A DNA stretch of 10,536 nucleotides from an uncultured Actinomycetes bacterium (GCA_903891755.1 CAITFY010000027.1:1-10536); one strand, 5' to 3'; numbered from the stretch's first letter, positions 1 to 6,729 are shown. The notes: generated from the sequence alone by a model not told the origin. Numbers and translations: made by a program.

Positions 1-1
1 A

Positions 2-730
2 GTTCCAGGAACAGATGAAGAGTGGCACCAATACTGGATTGACACTCGTATGGCTTGGTACACCGACCTGGGAATTAATCCGGAGCGTCTGCGTTTGTTC
101 GAACATCCTAAAGAGAAGTTGTCTCACTACTCAAAGCGCACCGTTGATATCGAATATAAATTTGAATTCAATGGAACCGAATGGGGCGAACTCGAAGGTA
201 TCGCATCACGTACCGATTTCGATCTTAAGGCTCATAGCGCCGCTTCAGGCAAGGATCTCTCTTGGTTTGATCAGGAGAAGAACGAGCGTTGGACTCCATT
301 TGTTATCGAACCTGCTGCAGGTGTGGATCGTTGCACCCTGACATTCATGATGGACGCATTCACTGAAGATGAAGCTCCAAACTCCAAGGGCGAGATGGAG
401 AAGCGTGCGGTCATGAAGATTGATCATCGCTTGGCTCCAATCAAGGTTGCAGTTCTTCCGCTTTCTCGTAACGCTGACCTCTCTCCGAAGGCTCGCGACT
501 TAGCCGCAGAGCTTCGCAAGAACTGGTCTGTGGACTTTGATGATGCTGGCGCAATTGGTCGCCGATACCGTCGCCAAGATGAGATTGGTACTCCGTATTG
601 CATCACTATCGACTTTGAGTCACTCGATGACAATGCCGTCACAATTCGCGATCGCGACACCATGTCGCAAGAGCGCATCGGCATTGATCAGGTGCAAGCC
701 TGGCTCGCACCACGCCTCCTCGGGGCCTAA
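2..730 (+). CDS. glyS: Glycyl-tRNA synthetase, single-chain class II type, C-terminal part (5' end outside window)
   Basis: The frame is open from the window edge, so the gene begins upstream; the first in-frame ATG, at 50, is internal. This is the C-terminal 242 residues of the homodimeric glycyl-tRNA synthetase, which attaches glycine to tRNA-Gly in the cytoplasm using ATP. The visible part starts with the PGTDEEWHQYWIDTR block and the following MAWYTDLGI and HPKEKLSHYS stretches of the catalytic core. It continues with VIEPAAGVDR, which corresponds to class II motif 3, and TEDEAPNSKG. The anticodon-binding domain begins around LAPIKVAVLPLSRN and includes the conserved FDDAGAIGRRYRRQDEIGTP block and ends LAPRLLGA. 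It is the first gene of a tightly packed plus-strand series, with dusB starting 3 bases after its stop. The identification rests on many family-specific blocks and is very secure. Confidence 0.96.
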   Translation, partial: VPGTDEEWHQYWIDTRMAWYTDLGINPERLRLFEHPKEKLSHYSKRTVDIEYKFEFNGTEWGELEGIASRTDFDLKAHSAASGKDLSWFDQEKNERWTPFVIEPAAGVDRCTLTFMMDAFTEDEAPNSKGEMEKRAVMKIDHRLAPIKVAVLPLSRNADLSPKARDLAAELRKNWSVDFDDAGAIGRRYRRQDEIGTPYCITIDFESLDDNAVTIRDRDTMSQERIGIDQVQAWLAPRLLGA

Positions 731-733
731 TTC

Positions 734-1900
734 ATGATTACCAAGGTTGCTCCACTTCGCCTGCCCATTAGTAATGGGCAGTTTGCGAACAATGAAGTCA
801 TCTTGGATACCCCTGTTGTCCTTGCACCAATGGCTGGAATCACCAACTCTGCCTTTAGAACGCTCTGCCGCGAACAAGGCGCAGGCCTCTTTGTTTCAGA
901 GATGGTGACGGCTCGCGCTCTGATTGAGCGCCATCCAGAGACGATGCGCTTGATTACACCGGGTGTTGGTGAGACCCCGCGTTCTGTACAGCTCTACGCA
1001 GTTGATCCAACTGTCGTGGGGCAAGCAATTGATTTACTTGGCGCCGAAGATTTAGCTGATCACATCGACCTTAACTTTGGTTGCCCAGTTCCTAAAGTCA
1101 CGCGTCGCGGCGGGGGAGCAGCGCTTCCTTATAAGCGCAAACTCTTTAGCGCGATTGTGGAGTCTTCGGTCAAAGCTGCCGCGAAATATGGAATTCCAGT
1201 AACAGTGAAGATGCGCGTCGGCATAGATAGCGAACACCATACTTATTTGGATGCTGCAAAATCTGCGGCTGATTTAGGTGTTGCATGGGTCGCATTACAT
1301 GCCCGCACCGCCGAGCAGATGTATGAGGGCCAAGCAGATTGGTCTCGCATTGCAGCACTAGTAGAACACCTCGCTCCTACAGGCGTGCCCGTCTTGGGCA
1401 ATGGCGATATCTGGACTGGTGCAGATGGTGTGCGCATGGTTCAAGAGACTGGATGCGCCGGAGTAGTCGTGGGTCGTGGATGTCTTGGTCGCCCATGGTT
1501 GTTCGCAGATTTAGTTGCAGCGTTTAATGGCGAAGAGTCACCAGAACTTCCATCGCTCTTTGAAGTTCGCAAGGTGATGTATCGCCATGGTGAACTACTC
1601 GTTGAATTTTTCGAGAGTGAAGGTCGCGCCATGCGTGATCTGCGCAAGCACATGGCCTGGTATCTCAAAGGTTTCTCTGTTCCACGTGAACTGCGCGCAG
1701 GCTTTGGAATGGTCTCCTCTCTCGGAGAGCTCCAACACTTGTTGTCACAACTTGAAGAACAGCCGTACCCCACTCTTATTGCAGAATCTCCACGTGGTCG
1801 TCGGAGTCATGGTCGCGCTGTGCACCTTCCAGATGGGTGGCTTAATGATCCAGATGAATTCGCATCCATCACAATTGATGATGCAGTTTCTGGTGGCTGA
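734..1900 (+). CDS. dusB: tRNA-dihydrouridine synthase, DusB-like
   Basis: This 388-residue flavoenzyme reduces specific uridines in the tRNA D-loop to dihydrouridine using FMN and NADPH. The TIM-barrel core shows PVVLAPMAGITNSAFR (residues 28-42), NFGCPVPKVTRRGGGAAL (114-131) with catalytic Cys117, VKMRVGID (158-165) with FMN-contacting Lys159, HARTAEQMYEG (189-199), GNGDIW (222-227) and GRGCLGRPWLF (247-257). The C-terminal helical domain carries MRDLRKHMAWYLKGF. The ATG at 734 follows the glyS stop by 3 bases; a GGGG run at 722-725 is the only possible ribosome-binding sequence. The N-terminus between residues 10 and 27 seems slightly longer than in the actinobacterial relatives I know, and that stretch carries a perfect palindrome listed separately. 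Actinobacteria usually have one Dus enzyme of this type, so the exact target uridines are not certain. Confidence 0.93.
   Translation: MITKVAPLRLPISNGQFANNEVILDTPVVLAPMAGITNSAFRTLCREQGAGLFVSEMVTARALIERHPETMRLITPGVGETPRSVQLYAVDPTVVGQAIDLLGAEDLADHIDLNFGCPVPKVTRRGGGAALPYKRKLFSAIVESSVKAAAKYGIPVTVKMRVGIDSEHHTYLDAAKSAADLGVAWVALHARTAEQMYEGQADWSRIAALVEHLAPTGVPVLGNGDIWTGADGVRMVQETGCAGVVVGRGCLGRPWLFADLVAAFNGEESPELPSLFEVRKVMYRHGELLVEFFESEGRAMRDLRKHMAWYLKGFSVPRELRAGFGMVSSLGELQHLLSQLEEQPYPTLIAESPRGRRSHGRAVHLPDGWLNDPDEFASITIDDAVSGG
761..781. repeat. Perfect palindrome, 10-base arms with a 1-base centre, inside dusB
   Basis: CTGCCCATTA at 761-770 is followed by a single G (771) and by its exact reverse complement TAATGGGCAG at 772-781. 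It begins 27 bases after the dusB start codon and encodes a PISNGQ stretch in the non-conserved N-terminal segment, before the flavin-binding barrel. As RNA it could form an 8-bp stem with a five-base loop (TAGTA). As DNA it has the dyad symmetry of a dimeric regulator's binding site. A match of this length is not expected in most 10-kb windows by chance. Its function is unknown. Confidence 0.6.
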
Positions 1901-1902
1901 TT

Positions 1903-2529
1903 GTGTTTCTCTTTAAAATTTTACGAAGAGTTTTAGCCGCGATTGTTCTTCTGATCATCATCGTTCCACTCTATGTTGCAGGTCAGATTTGGTGGAGCGC
2001 TCACCACCCAGCAATTCATCAGAGTGATGCCATCGTCGTATTAGGTGCAGCGCAAGATAATGGAAAGCCCACCCCCATTCTCGCGGAACGAATTACCCAA
2101 GCACGCCTGGCATATGAATCTGGTCTTGCCCCTCTCATCATTACAGTCGGTGGGGGACAGAAGGGTGATCTCTCTACGGAGGCTGCCGCTAGTCGTAACT
2201 CTTTAATCGCACAGCACATCTCGCGCAAGAAAGTTATTGCTCTTCCCATTGGTAAAGACACTTTGACCAGCACAGTTGCATATGTGAGTTATATGAAGCT
2301 GCATAACCTCAAGAGTGTCATCATCTCGACCGATCCTTACCATTGCTATCGAGCGATGGCTGAGGCTCGCGACCTTGGAGTCAGCGCCAGTTGCACTCCC
2401 GCCCGTAGCGGTCCTGGTTCACTCGCATCTACCGGATTTCGCTACATCTTCCGTGAGACCAGTGCATATCTGGCCTATGAGACGGTAGGACGCTTTGGAA
2501 TTCACCTCAGCGATCAAATAAAGAAATAG
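1903..2529 (+). CDS. YdcF/SanA/ElyC-family (DUF218) membrane-anchored protein
   Basis: The 208-residue product has a single N-terminal membrane helix (about residues 5-27, FKILRR then AAIVLLIIIVPLYV), followed by a soluble DUF218 domain predicted to lie outside the membrane. Family landmarks are SDAIVVLGAAQDNGKPTPIL (41-60), TVGGGQKGDLSTEAAA (81-96) with an acidic residue at Glu93, a KDTLTST block (118-124) in the place of the usual nucleotide-binding-like loop, and STDPYHCYRAMAEARDLG (142-159). Relatives include E. coli SanA and ElyC, which are linked to envelope barrier function and peptidoglycan precursor metabolism; the biochemical reaction is not established. The start is GTG at 1903, two bases after the dusB stop. 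No in-frame ATG exists until far downstream, and the membrane helix requires this early start. No clear Shine-Dalgarno sequence is visible, so translational coupling to dusB is likely. Confidence 0.85.
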   Translation: MFLFKILRRVLAAIVLLIIIVPLYVAGQIWWSAHHPAIHQSDAIVVLGAAQDNGKPTPILAERITQARLAYESGLAPLIITVGGGQKGDLSTEAAASRNSLIAQHISRKKVIALPIGKDTLTSTVAYVSYMKLHNLKSVIISTDPYHCYRAMAEARDLGVSASCTPARSGPGSLASTGFRYIFRETSAYLAYETVGRFGIHLSDQIKK

Positions 2530-2541
2530 GCTTAGCCTCTT

Positions 2542-3786
2542 ATGGTTCTTAGGCAAGCAGTGGAGTCACCTGGTTACAGCCAGAGCGATCGCGATCGCTT
2601 CTTGAGCGAACCTGCCAAGCGCCTGGGTCGAACCGAATTTGCGCGAGATCGCGCCCGCATCATTCATTCATTCGCCTTGCGTCGCCTCGCCGCTAAGACT
2701 CAGGTGGCTGTCCCTTGGCTCGCGGATTTTCCACGGACCCGTCTCTCGCACTCCCTCGAGTGCGCACAAGTTGGACGTGAACTCGGATGGGCACTTGGCG
2801 CAGACCCTGACTTGATGGAGGGGGCATGTCTCGCCCACGATATTGGTCACCCACCTTTTGGCCACAACGGTGAAGATGCCTTAAATGCGGTTTCAGAGAG
2901 CTGTGGTGGCTTTGAAGGTAACGCCCAATCATTCCGATTATTGGTTCGCTTAGAAGCAAAGACAGTCGATGATTCAGGCAAGAGTGTGGGGCTCAATCTC
3001 ACTCGTGCATCACTTGATGCAGCAACAAAATATCCGTGGCCGCGCGCAATCAACAATCGCAAATTCGGTGTTTACGATGATGATCTCGATATTTTCAATT
3101 GGGTTCGCTTAGGCGCACCTGCCGGTCGTCAATCGATGGAAGCACAAATCATGGATTGGTCTGATGATGTTGCTTACAGCGTTCATGATTTAGAAGATGC
3201 ACTTGTCACCGGTCATGTGAAACTAGAAACACTTACCGAAGATGTTGGCGAACTCTTTAGCGTTGCACAATCCTCATACATGAGCGATATGACCGAGCAG
3301 GAAGCTGCTGATGCGTTGATCTCATTGCAATCGCTCTCGTGTTGGCCAAAGAATTACGATGGCTCTCATCGCCACTTGGCACGCCTTAAAGATTTAGCAT
3401 CACAACTCGTTGGACGCTTTGCCCTCGCAGCAGAGAGCTCCACGCGCGCCGAATATGGCGATGGACCACTTACACGTTATAACGCCAACCTGGTTGTTCC
3501 GCGTCAACAGAGAATTGAAGTAGCTATTCTTAAATCGATTGCGACCTTCTATGTCATTAATGCTGCAGCTTCTCAAGAGCGCTATGCCGACCAGCAGGTC
3601 GTCATTAAAGAGTTAGTTGAGATGGTCCTAGAGCATGCTCCTAAGTCCTTGGACTCCTTCTTCCTCGATGATTGGGCGATGGCCACCACGGATAACCAAA
3701 AACTCCGCGTCGTAGTGGATCAAGTAGCCTCTCTCACTGATCCTGGGGCCTACGCGCTGCACGCCAAGCTCGAAAGCCTAAGATAG
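2542..3786 (+). CDS. dgt: Deoxyguanosinetriphosphate triphosphohydrolase-like protein (HD superfamily)
   Basis: This 414-residue HD-domain enzyme is expected to hydrolyse dGTP (and in related enzymes other dNTPs) to the deoxynucleoside and triphosphate, and so help set the dNTP pool. The metal-binding HD residues are visible: His70 in RTRLSHSLECAQVGRE, His99-Asp100 in CLAHDIGHPPFGHNGEDAL, and the distal Asp (208 or 209) in MDWSDDVAYSVHDLEDAL. GNAQSFRLLVRLE and GLNLTRASLDA are also typical of the family. The N-terminus has the SDRDRFLSEPAKRLGRTEFARDRARI-type segment of actinobacterial members (residues 15-40). It starts 12 bases after the preceding stop with no obvious ribosome-binding site; a small AGGCT-T-AGCCT dyad lies in that gap at 2528-2538. 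It sits immediately before dnaG, a common actinobacterial pairing of nucleotide-pool control with replication priming. Substrate specificity cannot be read from sequence alone. Confidence 0.93.
   Translation: MVLRQAVESPGYSQSDRDRFLSEPAKRLGRTEFARDRARIIHSFALRRLAAKTQVAVPWLADFPRTRLSHSLECAQVGRELGWALGADPDLMEGACLAHDIGHPPFGHNGEDALNAVSESCGGFEGNAQSFRLLVRLEAKTVDDSGKSVGLNLTRASLDAATKYPWPRAINNRKFGVYDDDLDIFNWVRLGAPAGRQSMEAQIMDWSDDVAYSVHDLEDALVTGHVKLETLTEDVGELFSVAQSSYMSDMTEQEAADALISLQSLSCWPKNYDGSHRHLARLKDLASQLVGRFALAAESSTRAEYGDGPLTRYNANLVVPRQQRIEVAILKSIATFYVINAAASQERYADQQVVIKELVEMVLEHAPKSLDSFFLDDWAMATTDNQKLRVVVDQVASLTDPGAYALHAKLESLR
2584..2599. repeat. 16-base perfect palindrome near the dgt start
   Basis: AGCGATCG at 2584-2591 is followed directly by its reverse complement CGATCGCT at 2592-2599, giving two overlapping GCGATCGC octamers. 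It encodes a conserved Ser-Asp-Arg-Asp-Arg stretch of the dGTPase N-terminus, so codon choice alone could produce it. It lies 42 bases after the start codon. Confidence 0.5.
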
Positions 3787-3791
3787 CCACT

Positions 3792-5618
3792 ATGGCTGGT
3801 CGCATTAGAGATGAGGACGTTACCTACGTCCGGGAACACAGCCCGATTGATGATGTCATCGGCGACTTCGTACAACTTAAAGGCGCTGGCGGGGGACAGA
3901 AGAAGGGTCTCTGCCCATTTCATGATGAGAAGAGTCCTTCCTTCCACGTAACTCCAGCAAAGGGATATTTCCACTGCTTTGGTTGCGGCCAAGGTGGGGA
4001 TGTCATCAACTTCTTGATGAAGATGGATCATCTCTCCTTTACCGAAACCGTGGAGCGTTTAGCTGAGCGCATCGGATACCAACTTCATTATGACTCCACT
4101 GGCCCAACGCAGGGCAGCGGAATCAACCGTTCGCGCTTGGTTGCCGCCAATACCGCAGCCGCCGAGTTCTACCGTGAACAACTTGGATTACCAGGTGCTG
4201 CTCAAGTCGGTCGAGAATTCTTAACTGGACGTGGCTTTGATAAGAGCGCTGCCGATCTTTTTGGAGTGGGTTATGCACCCGATGAATGGGATGGGCTCTA
4301 CAAGCACTTAAGCAAACTTGGTTACAAGGATGATGAACTCAATCTTGCGGGGTTGACCAAAGAGGGAAGTCGCGGCGGATTAATAGATCGTTATCGCAAT
4401 CGCTTGGTCTGGCCGATTAAAGATATTTCAGGTGACATCGTTGGGTTTGGCGCGCGCAAACTTGCGAGCGACGAGAAAGATCAAGGTCCTAAATATCTCA
4501 ACACATCAGAGACTCCTATCTATAAGAAGTCACAGATTTTGTATGGACTTGATATGGCGAAGAAAGAGATCGCTAAGAAGCGTCAAGTTGTAATCGTTGA
4601 GGGCTACACAGATGTGATGGCTGCTCACTTGGCTGGAATCACCACCGCTGTTGCTACTTGCGGTACTGCTTTTGGTGATGATCACATTCGCATTATTCGC
4701 AGGCTCTTGATGGATGATGATGCATTTAGGGGAGAGGTCATCTTTACCTTCGATGGCGACGCCGCCGGACAAAATGCTGCGCTCAAAGCATTCGATGATG
4801 ATCAGAAGTTTGTGGCTCAGACATTTGTGGCGGTAGAACCATCAGGAATGGATCCATGCGAACTCCGCCAATCTGGTGGAGATATTGCAGTGCGTGATTT
4901 GATTGCCCGCCGCGTTCCACTCTTTGAATTCGCAATGCGCAGCGTTATTAAGCAATACGATGTTGCAAGCGCTGAAGGTCGCGTGAGTGCGCTCAATCAA
5001 GTCGCGCCACTTGTTGGAAAAATTCGCGATGCCTCACTTCGCCCCGAGTACATTCGCTTGGTTGCAGGATGGCTTGGCATGGAAGTGGATGTGGTCTCTG
5101 CTGCGGTAAAGCGAGTCGCCGGTAAGAGCAACACTCCGCTACCTGATACGCCACCAATGGCGGTTAATCTTTCAGATCCTCTCTTGATGCTCGAGCGCGA
5201 AGTTCTCAAGGCGAAGTTGCAGGCGCATGAAATTGCACCACAGTGGAGTGAGATCGAAGCAAACGCATTCTCCTATCCACCTTATGCAGCGGTGCGAGAG
5301 AAGATTGATTCACTTCCAGAGATGAATGTGACCTCTCTCTTGGAGCGCACCGAAGATGAGAATCTGCGCGGACTTATTACCGAATTAATCGTGGAGCCAA
5401 TCCGCACCGATGGCGAAGTGTCAGAGCGCTATGTGGCGAGCATCATCGCCCGCCTGCGCGAGGTGGCTTTGAGCCGAGATATCGCTGAAATTAAGTCCAC
5501 CTTGCAACGGATTAATCCGGTGGATGAGGGTGACCGCTACAACGAGATCTTTGGGGCGCTGGTAGCCAAGGAGGCTCAGCGCCGCACCCAGAAGGATCTG
5601 GCGGTAGGGGATTTATAA
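3792..5618 (+). CDS. dnaG: DNA primase DnaG
   Basis: This 608-residue primase makes the RNA primers for leading- and lagging-strand synthesis and works with the replicative helicase DnaB. The N-terminal CHC2 zinc-binding domain shows the ligands Cys41, His44, Cys62 and Cys65 in LCPFHDEKSPSF and YFHCFGCGQGGDVINFLM. The RNA polymerase core follows, with DRYRNRLVWPIKD (199-211) and GFGARKL (218-224). The TOPRIM fold has its catalytic glutamate in VEGYTDVMAAH (Glu270) and the metal-binding FDGDAAGQNA (Asp321, Asp323). From about residue 430 to the end lies the less conserved helical region that includes the helicase-binding domain. Length and domain order match intact bacterial primases. It starts 5 bases after dgt with no good Shine-Dalgarno sequence, so coupling with dgt is likely. 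It ends the tightly packed plus-strand series. Confidence 0.97.
   Translation: MAGRIRDEDVTYVREHSPIDDVIGDFVQLKGAGGGQKKGLCPFHDEKSPSFHVTPAKGYFHCFGCGQGGDVINFLMKMDHLSFTETVERLAERIGYQLHYDSTGPTQGSGINRSRLVAANTAAAEFYREQLGLPGAAQVGREFLTGRGFDKSAADLFGVGYAPDEWDGLYKHLSKLGYKDDELNLAGLTKEGSRGGLIDRYRNRLVWPIKDISGDIVGFGARKLASDEKDQGPKYLNTSETPIYKKSQILYGLDMAKKEIAKKRQVVIVEGYTDVMAAHLAGITTAVATCGTAFGDDHIRIIRRLLMDDDAFRGEVIFTFDGDAAGQNAALKAFDDDQKFVAQTFVAVEPSGMDPCELRQSGGDIAVRDLIARRVPLFEFAMRSVIKQYDVASAEGRVSALNQVAPLVGKIRDASLRPEYIRLVAGWLGMEVDVVSAAVKRVAGKSNTPLPDTPPMAVNLSDPLLMLEREVLKAKLQAHEIAPQWSEIEANAFSYPPYAAVREKIDSLPEMNVTSLLERTEDENLRGLITELIVEPIRTDGEVSERYVASIIARLREVALSRDIAEIKSTLQRINPVDEGDRYNEIFGALVAKEAQRRTQKDLAVGDL
3815..3831 (+). 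repeat. Small inverted repeat just after the dnaG start
   Basis: GGACGT (3815-3820) and ACGTCC (3826-3831) are exact reverse complements separated by TACCT. An RNA stem-loop could form 23 to 39 bases after the dnaG ATG. It is short enough to arise by chance; it is listed because dusB and dgt have inverted repeats at similar offsets. Confidence 0.35.
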
Positions 5619-5632
5619 GCTCCATCTGGGGC
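5619..5632 (+). terminator. Weak hairpin directly after dnaG (possible terminator or attenuator)
   Basis: GCTCC (5619-5623) can pair with GGGGC (5628-5632) across an ATCT loop, using one G-U pair. It begins immediately after the dnaG stop codon, but no run of T follows, only CATTGCTGATTT. It may slow polymerase or protect the 3' end; a true intrinsic terminator is doubtful. Confidence 0.2.
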
Positions 5633-5642
5633 CATTGCTGAT

Positions 5643-5671
5643 TTAGCGGTATGGCGGGTTCTTGCTAGGAT
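5643..5671 (+). promoter_or_regulatory. Candidate promoter for the tRNA-Asn gene
   Basis: A TAGGAT hexamer at 5666-5671 fits the -10 pattern TAnnnT, and TTTAGC at 5643-5648 is a weak -35 match at a 17-base spacing. Transcription would start near 5678, about 15 bases before the mature tRNA 5' end at 5693. Without a promoter here, the tRNA would depend on read-through from dnaG. Confidence 0.35.
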
Positions 5672-5692
5672 TGCCGCTCTTAGCCCAGTTAG

Positions 5693-5765
5693 TCCCTGAT
5701 AGCTCAATTGGCAGAGCAGCCGACTGTTAATCGGCAGGTTCTTGGTTCGAGTCCAAGTCAGGGAG
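5693..5765 (+). tRNA. tRNA-Asn (anticodon GUU)
   Basis: All four arms fold cleanly. The acceptor is TCCCTGA (5693-5699) with TCAGGGA (5758-5764), the D stem is GCTC (5702-5705) with GAGC (5714-5717), and the anticodon stem is GCCGA (5719-5723) with TCGGC (5731-5735). The T stem is CTTGG (5741-5745) with CCAAG (5753-5757), enclosing TTCGAGT. The anticodon loop CTGTTAA places GTT at 5726-5728, which reads AAC and AAU as asparagine. The variable loop is AGGTT and the discriminator base is G at 5765. The CCA end is not encoded (CTC follows), so a CCA-adding enzyme must supply it. The gene stands alone between dnaG and the Rieske-fusion gene. Confidence 0.97.
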
Positions 5766-5782
5766 CTCATCATTTGAGCTCC
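5762..5782 (+). terminator. Hairpin overlapping the tRNA-Asn 3' end, possible terminator
   Basis: GGAGCTCA (5762-5769) pairs perfectly with TGAGCTCC (5775-5782) around a TCATT loop. The 5' arm uses the last bases of the acceptor stem and the discriminator of the tRNA, so this stem and the folded acceptor cannot coexist. The sequence after it (TTCAAGATATTT) is only moderately T-rich. It may terminate the tRNA transcript; processing of the 3' trailer would then have to open it. Confidence 0.4.
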
Positions 5783-5798
5783 TTCAAGATATTTACAA

Positions 5799-5846
5799 AC
5801 CCAGTAATTAAGGTTGGGTCGGTATGCTCAGGCAATACCGAAGGGA
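5799..5846 (+). promoter_or_regulatory. Two adjacent stem-loops and ribosome-binding site in the leader of the Rieske-fusion gene
   Basis: The first possible stem is ACCCA (5799-5803) with TGGGT (5815-5819). The second is TCGGTAT (5819-5825) with ATACCGA (5835-5841), a perfect 7-bp stem with a nine-base loop. The second stem runs into the purine-rich AAGGGA at 5841-5846, which sits 4 bases before the ATG at 5851 and is the best Shine-Dalgarno candidate here. This favours the start at 5851 over the ATG at 5824, which lies inside the stem. The two stems share base 5819, so they could compete or stack. Confidence 0.4.
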
Positions 5847-5850
5847 CAAC

Positions 5851-6729
5851 ATGGCTCGCTTTTCAATACGTGATTCTTGGCGTACACAATCAACCGGAAC
5901 CCGCGTTCTTCGCCTCATGCTTGGCGGAACCTGGCTCTATGGAGGCTTGCAGAAGGCTTCTGACGCTCAATTCTTCAACAAGGGCTCATCTGGCTACATT
6001 GGGGCCCAGATCACAGGTTTTGTGAAGAACTCTCCAATCGGTTTCATTCTCAAGCACATGATTGAACATGCGACCCTCGCAGGCTGGATGATCCTTCTCG
6101 GCGAACTCGCGATCGGAATCGCAGTCCTCACAGGAGTCGCGCTGCAAGCAGCGATCCTCGGCGGCGCCAGCGTCTCACTTATTTTGTGGCTCTCAGTAAC
6201 TTGGCATGTCTATCCATACTTCCTTGGAAGCGATACCGCTTACCTCGTTATGTGGATTGCCCTCTTCTTCCTGGTTCGTAAAGAAGCGCCAGCTCGTGCC
6301 AGAAAGAGTCCGATTCCAAATCTCAAAGATCGTCGTGAAGTTGTTCAGATGATCGGCGTTGGAGTGACAGCAGTGATTGCTGCGCTCGCTGCCGGGGGAT
6401 TGAAGAAGAAGATTCCTGCACCTGTTACTGGAACCAAGATTGTTGATCTATCGAAGTTCCCAGTCGGATCAAATATGCAATTCACTGCGCCAGATGGAAA
6501 TCCTGCGTACCTCTTTAGAACAAAGGTTGGCGTTTTTGCTTACTCCGCGGTCTGCACACACCAAGGATGCACCGTTGGTTATAACTCTGCAGATAATACG
6601 CTCGACTGTCCTTGCCATGGTGGTAAATTCGACCCTGCCAATGGGGGCAAAGTCCTTGGAGGCCCACCTCCTCGGCCGCTAGATACCTACAAGGTTGTCA
6701 TCCAAGGCAACTCGATTGTGACGGCTTAA
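5851..6729 (+). CDS. DoxX/DoxD-like membrane domain fused to a Rieske [2Fe-2S] domain
   Basis: The 292-residue product has two parts. Residues 1-143 form a four-helix DoxX/DoxD-like membrane domain that opens with TRVLRLMLGGTWLYGGLQKASD (17-38), typical of that family. A basic cytoplasmic loop (KEAPARARKS... to KDRR, 144-162) leads to a fifth hydrophobic helix (164-183) and then the Rieske domain (about 195-292). The Rieske ligands are Cys235 and His237 in CTHQGC and Cys253 and His256 in CPCHGGKF. Cys240 and Cys255 are placed for the disulfide seen in high-potential Rieske proteins, and GPPPRPL (271-277) is the usual proline loop. The pair Arg161-Arg162 just before the fifth helix resembles the internal Tat signal of actinobacterial QcrA. 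A role in electron transfer with quinones at the outer membrane face is inferred; partner and substrate are unknown. The start at 5851 is preferred over 5824 because AAGGGA precedes it. Confidence 0.88.
   Translation: MARFSIRDSWRTQSTGTRVLRLMLGGTWLYGGLQKASDAQFFNKGSSGYIGAQITGFVKNSPIGFILKHMIEHATLAGWMILLGELAIGIAVLTGVALQAAILGGASVSLILWLSVTWHVYPYFLGSDTAYLVMWIALFFLVRKEAPARARKSPIPNLKDRREVVQMIGVGVTAVIAALAAGGLKKKIPAPVTGTKIVDLSKFPVGSNMQFTAPDGNPAYLFRTKVGVFAYSAVCTHQGCTVGYNSADNTLDCPCHGGKFDPANGGKVLGGPPPRPLDTYKVVIQGNSIVTA

Noticed and set aside
15..341. 108-codon plus-strand frame overlapping glyS
   Set aside because: It is out of frame with the clearly conserved GlyRS reading frame and has no family features.
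1441..1773. 110-codon open frame on the minus strand inside dusB
   Set aside because: It lies wholly antisense to a conserved enzyme, is rich in Ser/Arg/Pro as expected of a shadow frame, and shows no recognisable motif.
2584..2599. Overlapping GCGATCGC octamers as a possible HIP1-like iterated palindrome
   Set aside because: I noticed it only at this site, and it encodes a conserved Ser-Asp-Arg-Asp-Arg stretch, so codon choice is a sufficient explanation.
5824..5850. ATG at 5824 as the start of the Rieske-fusion gene
   Set aside because: It lies inside a stem-loop without a ribosome-binding site, whereas the ATG at 5851 is preceded by AAGGGA.
5708..6025. 105-codon plus-strand frame spanning the tRNA and the start of the Rieske-fusion gene
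   Set aside because: It begins inside the tRNA-Asn gene and continues out of frame through the conserved DoxX-like start.
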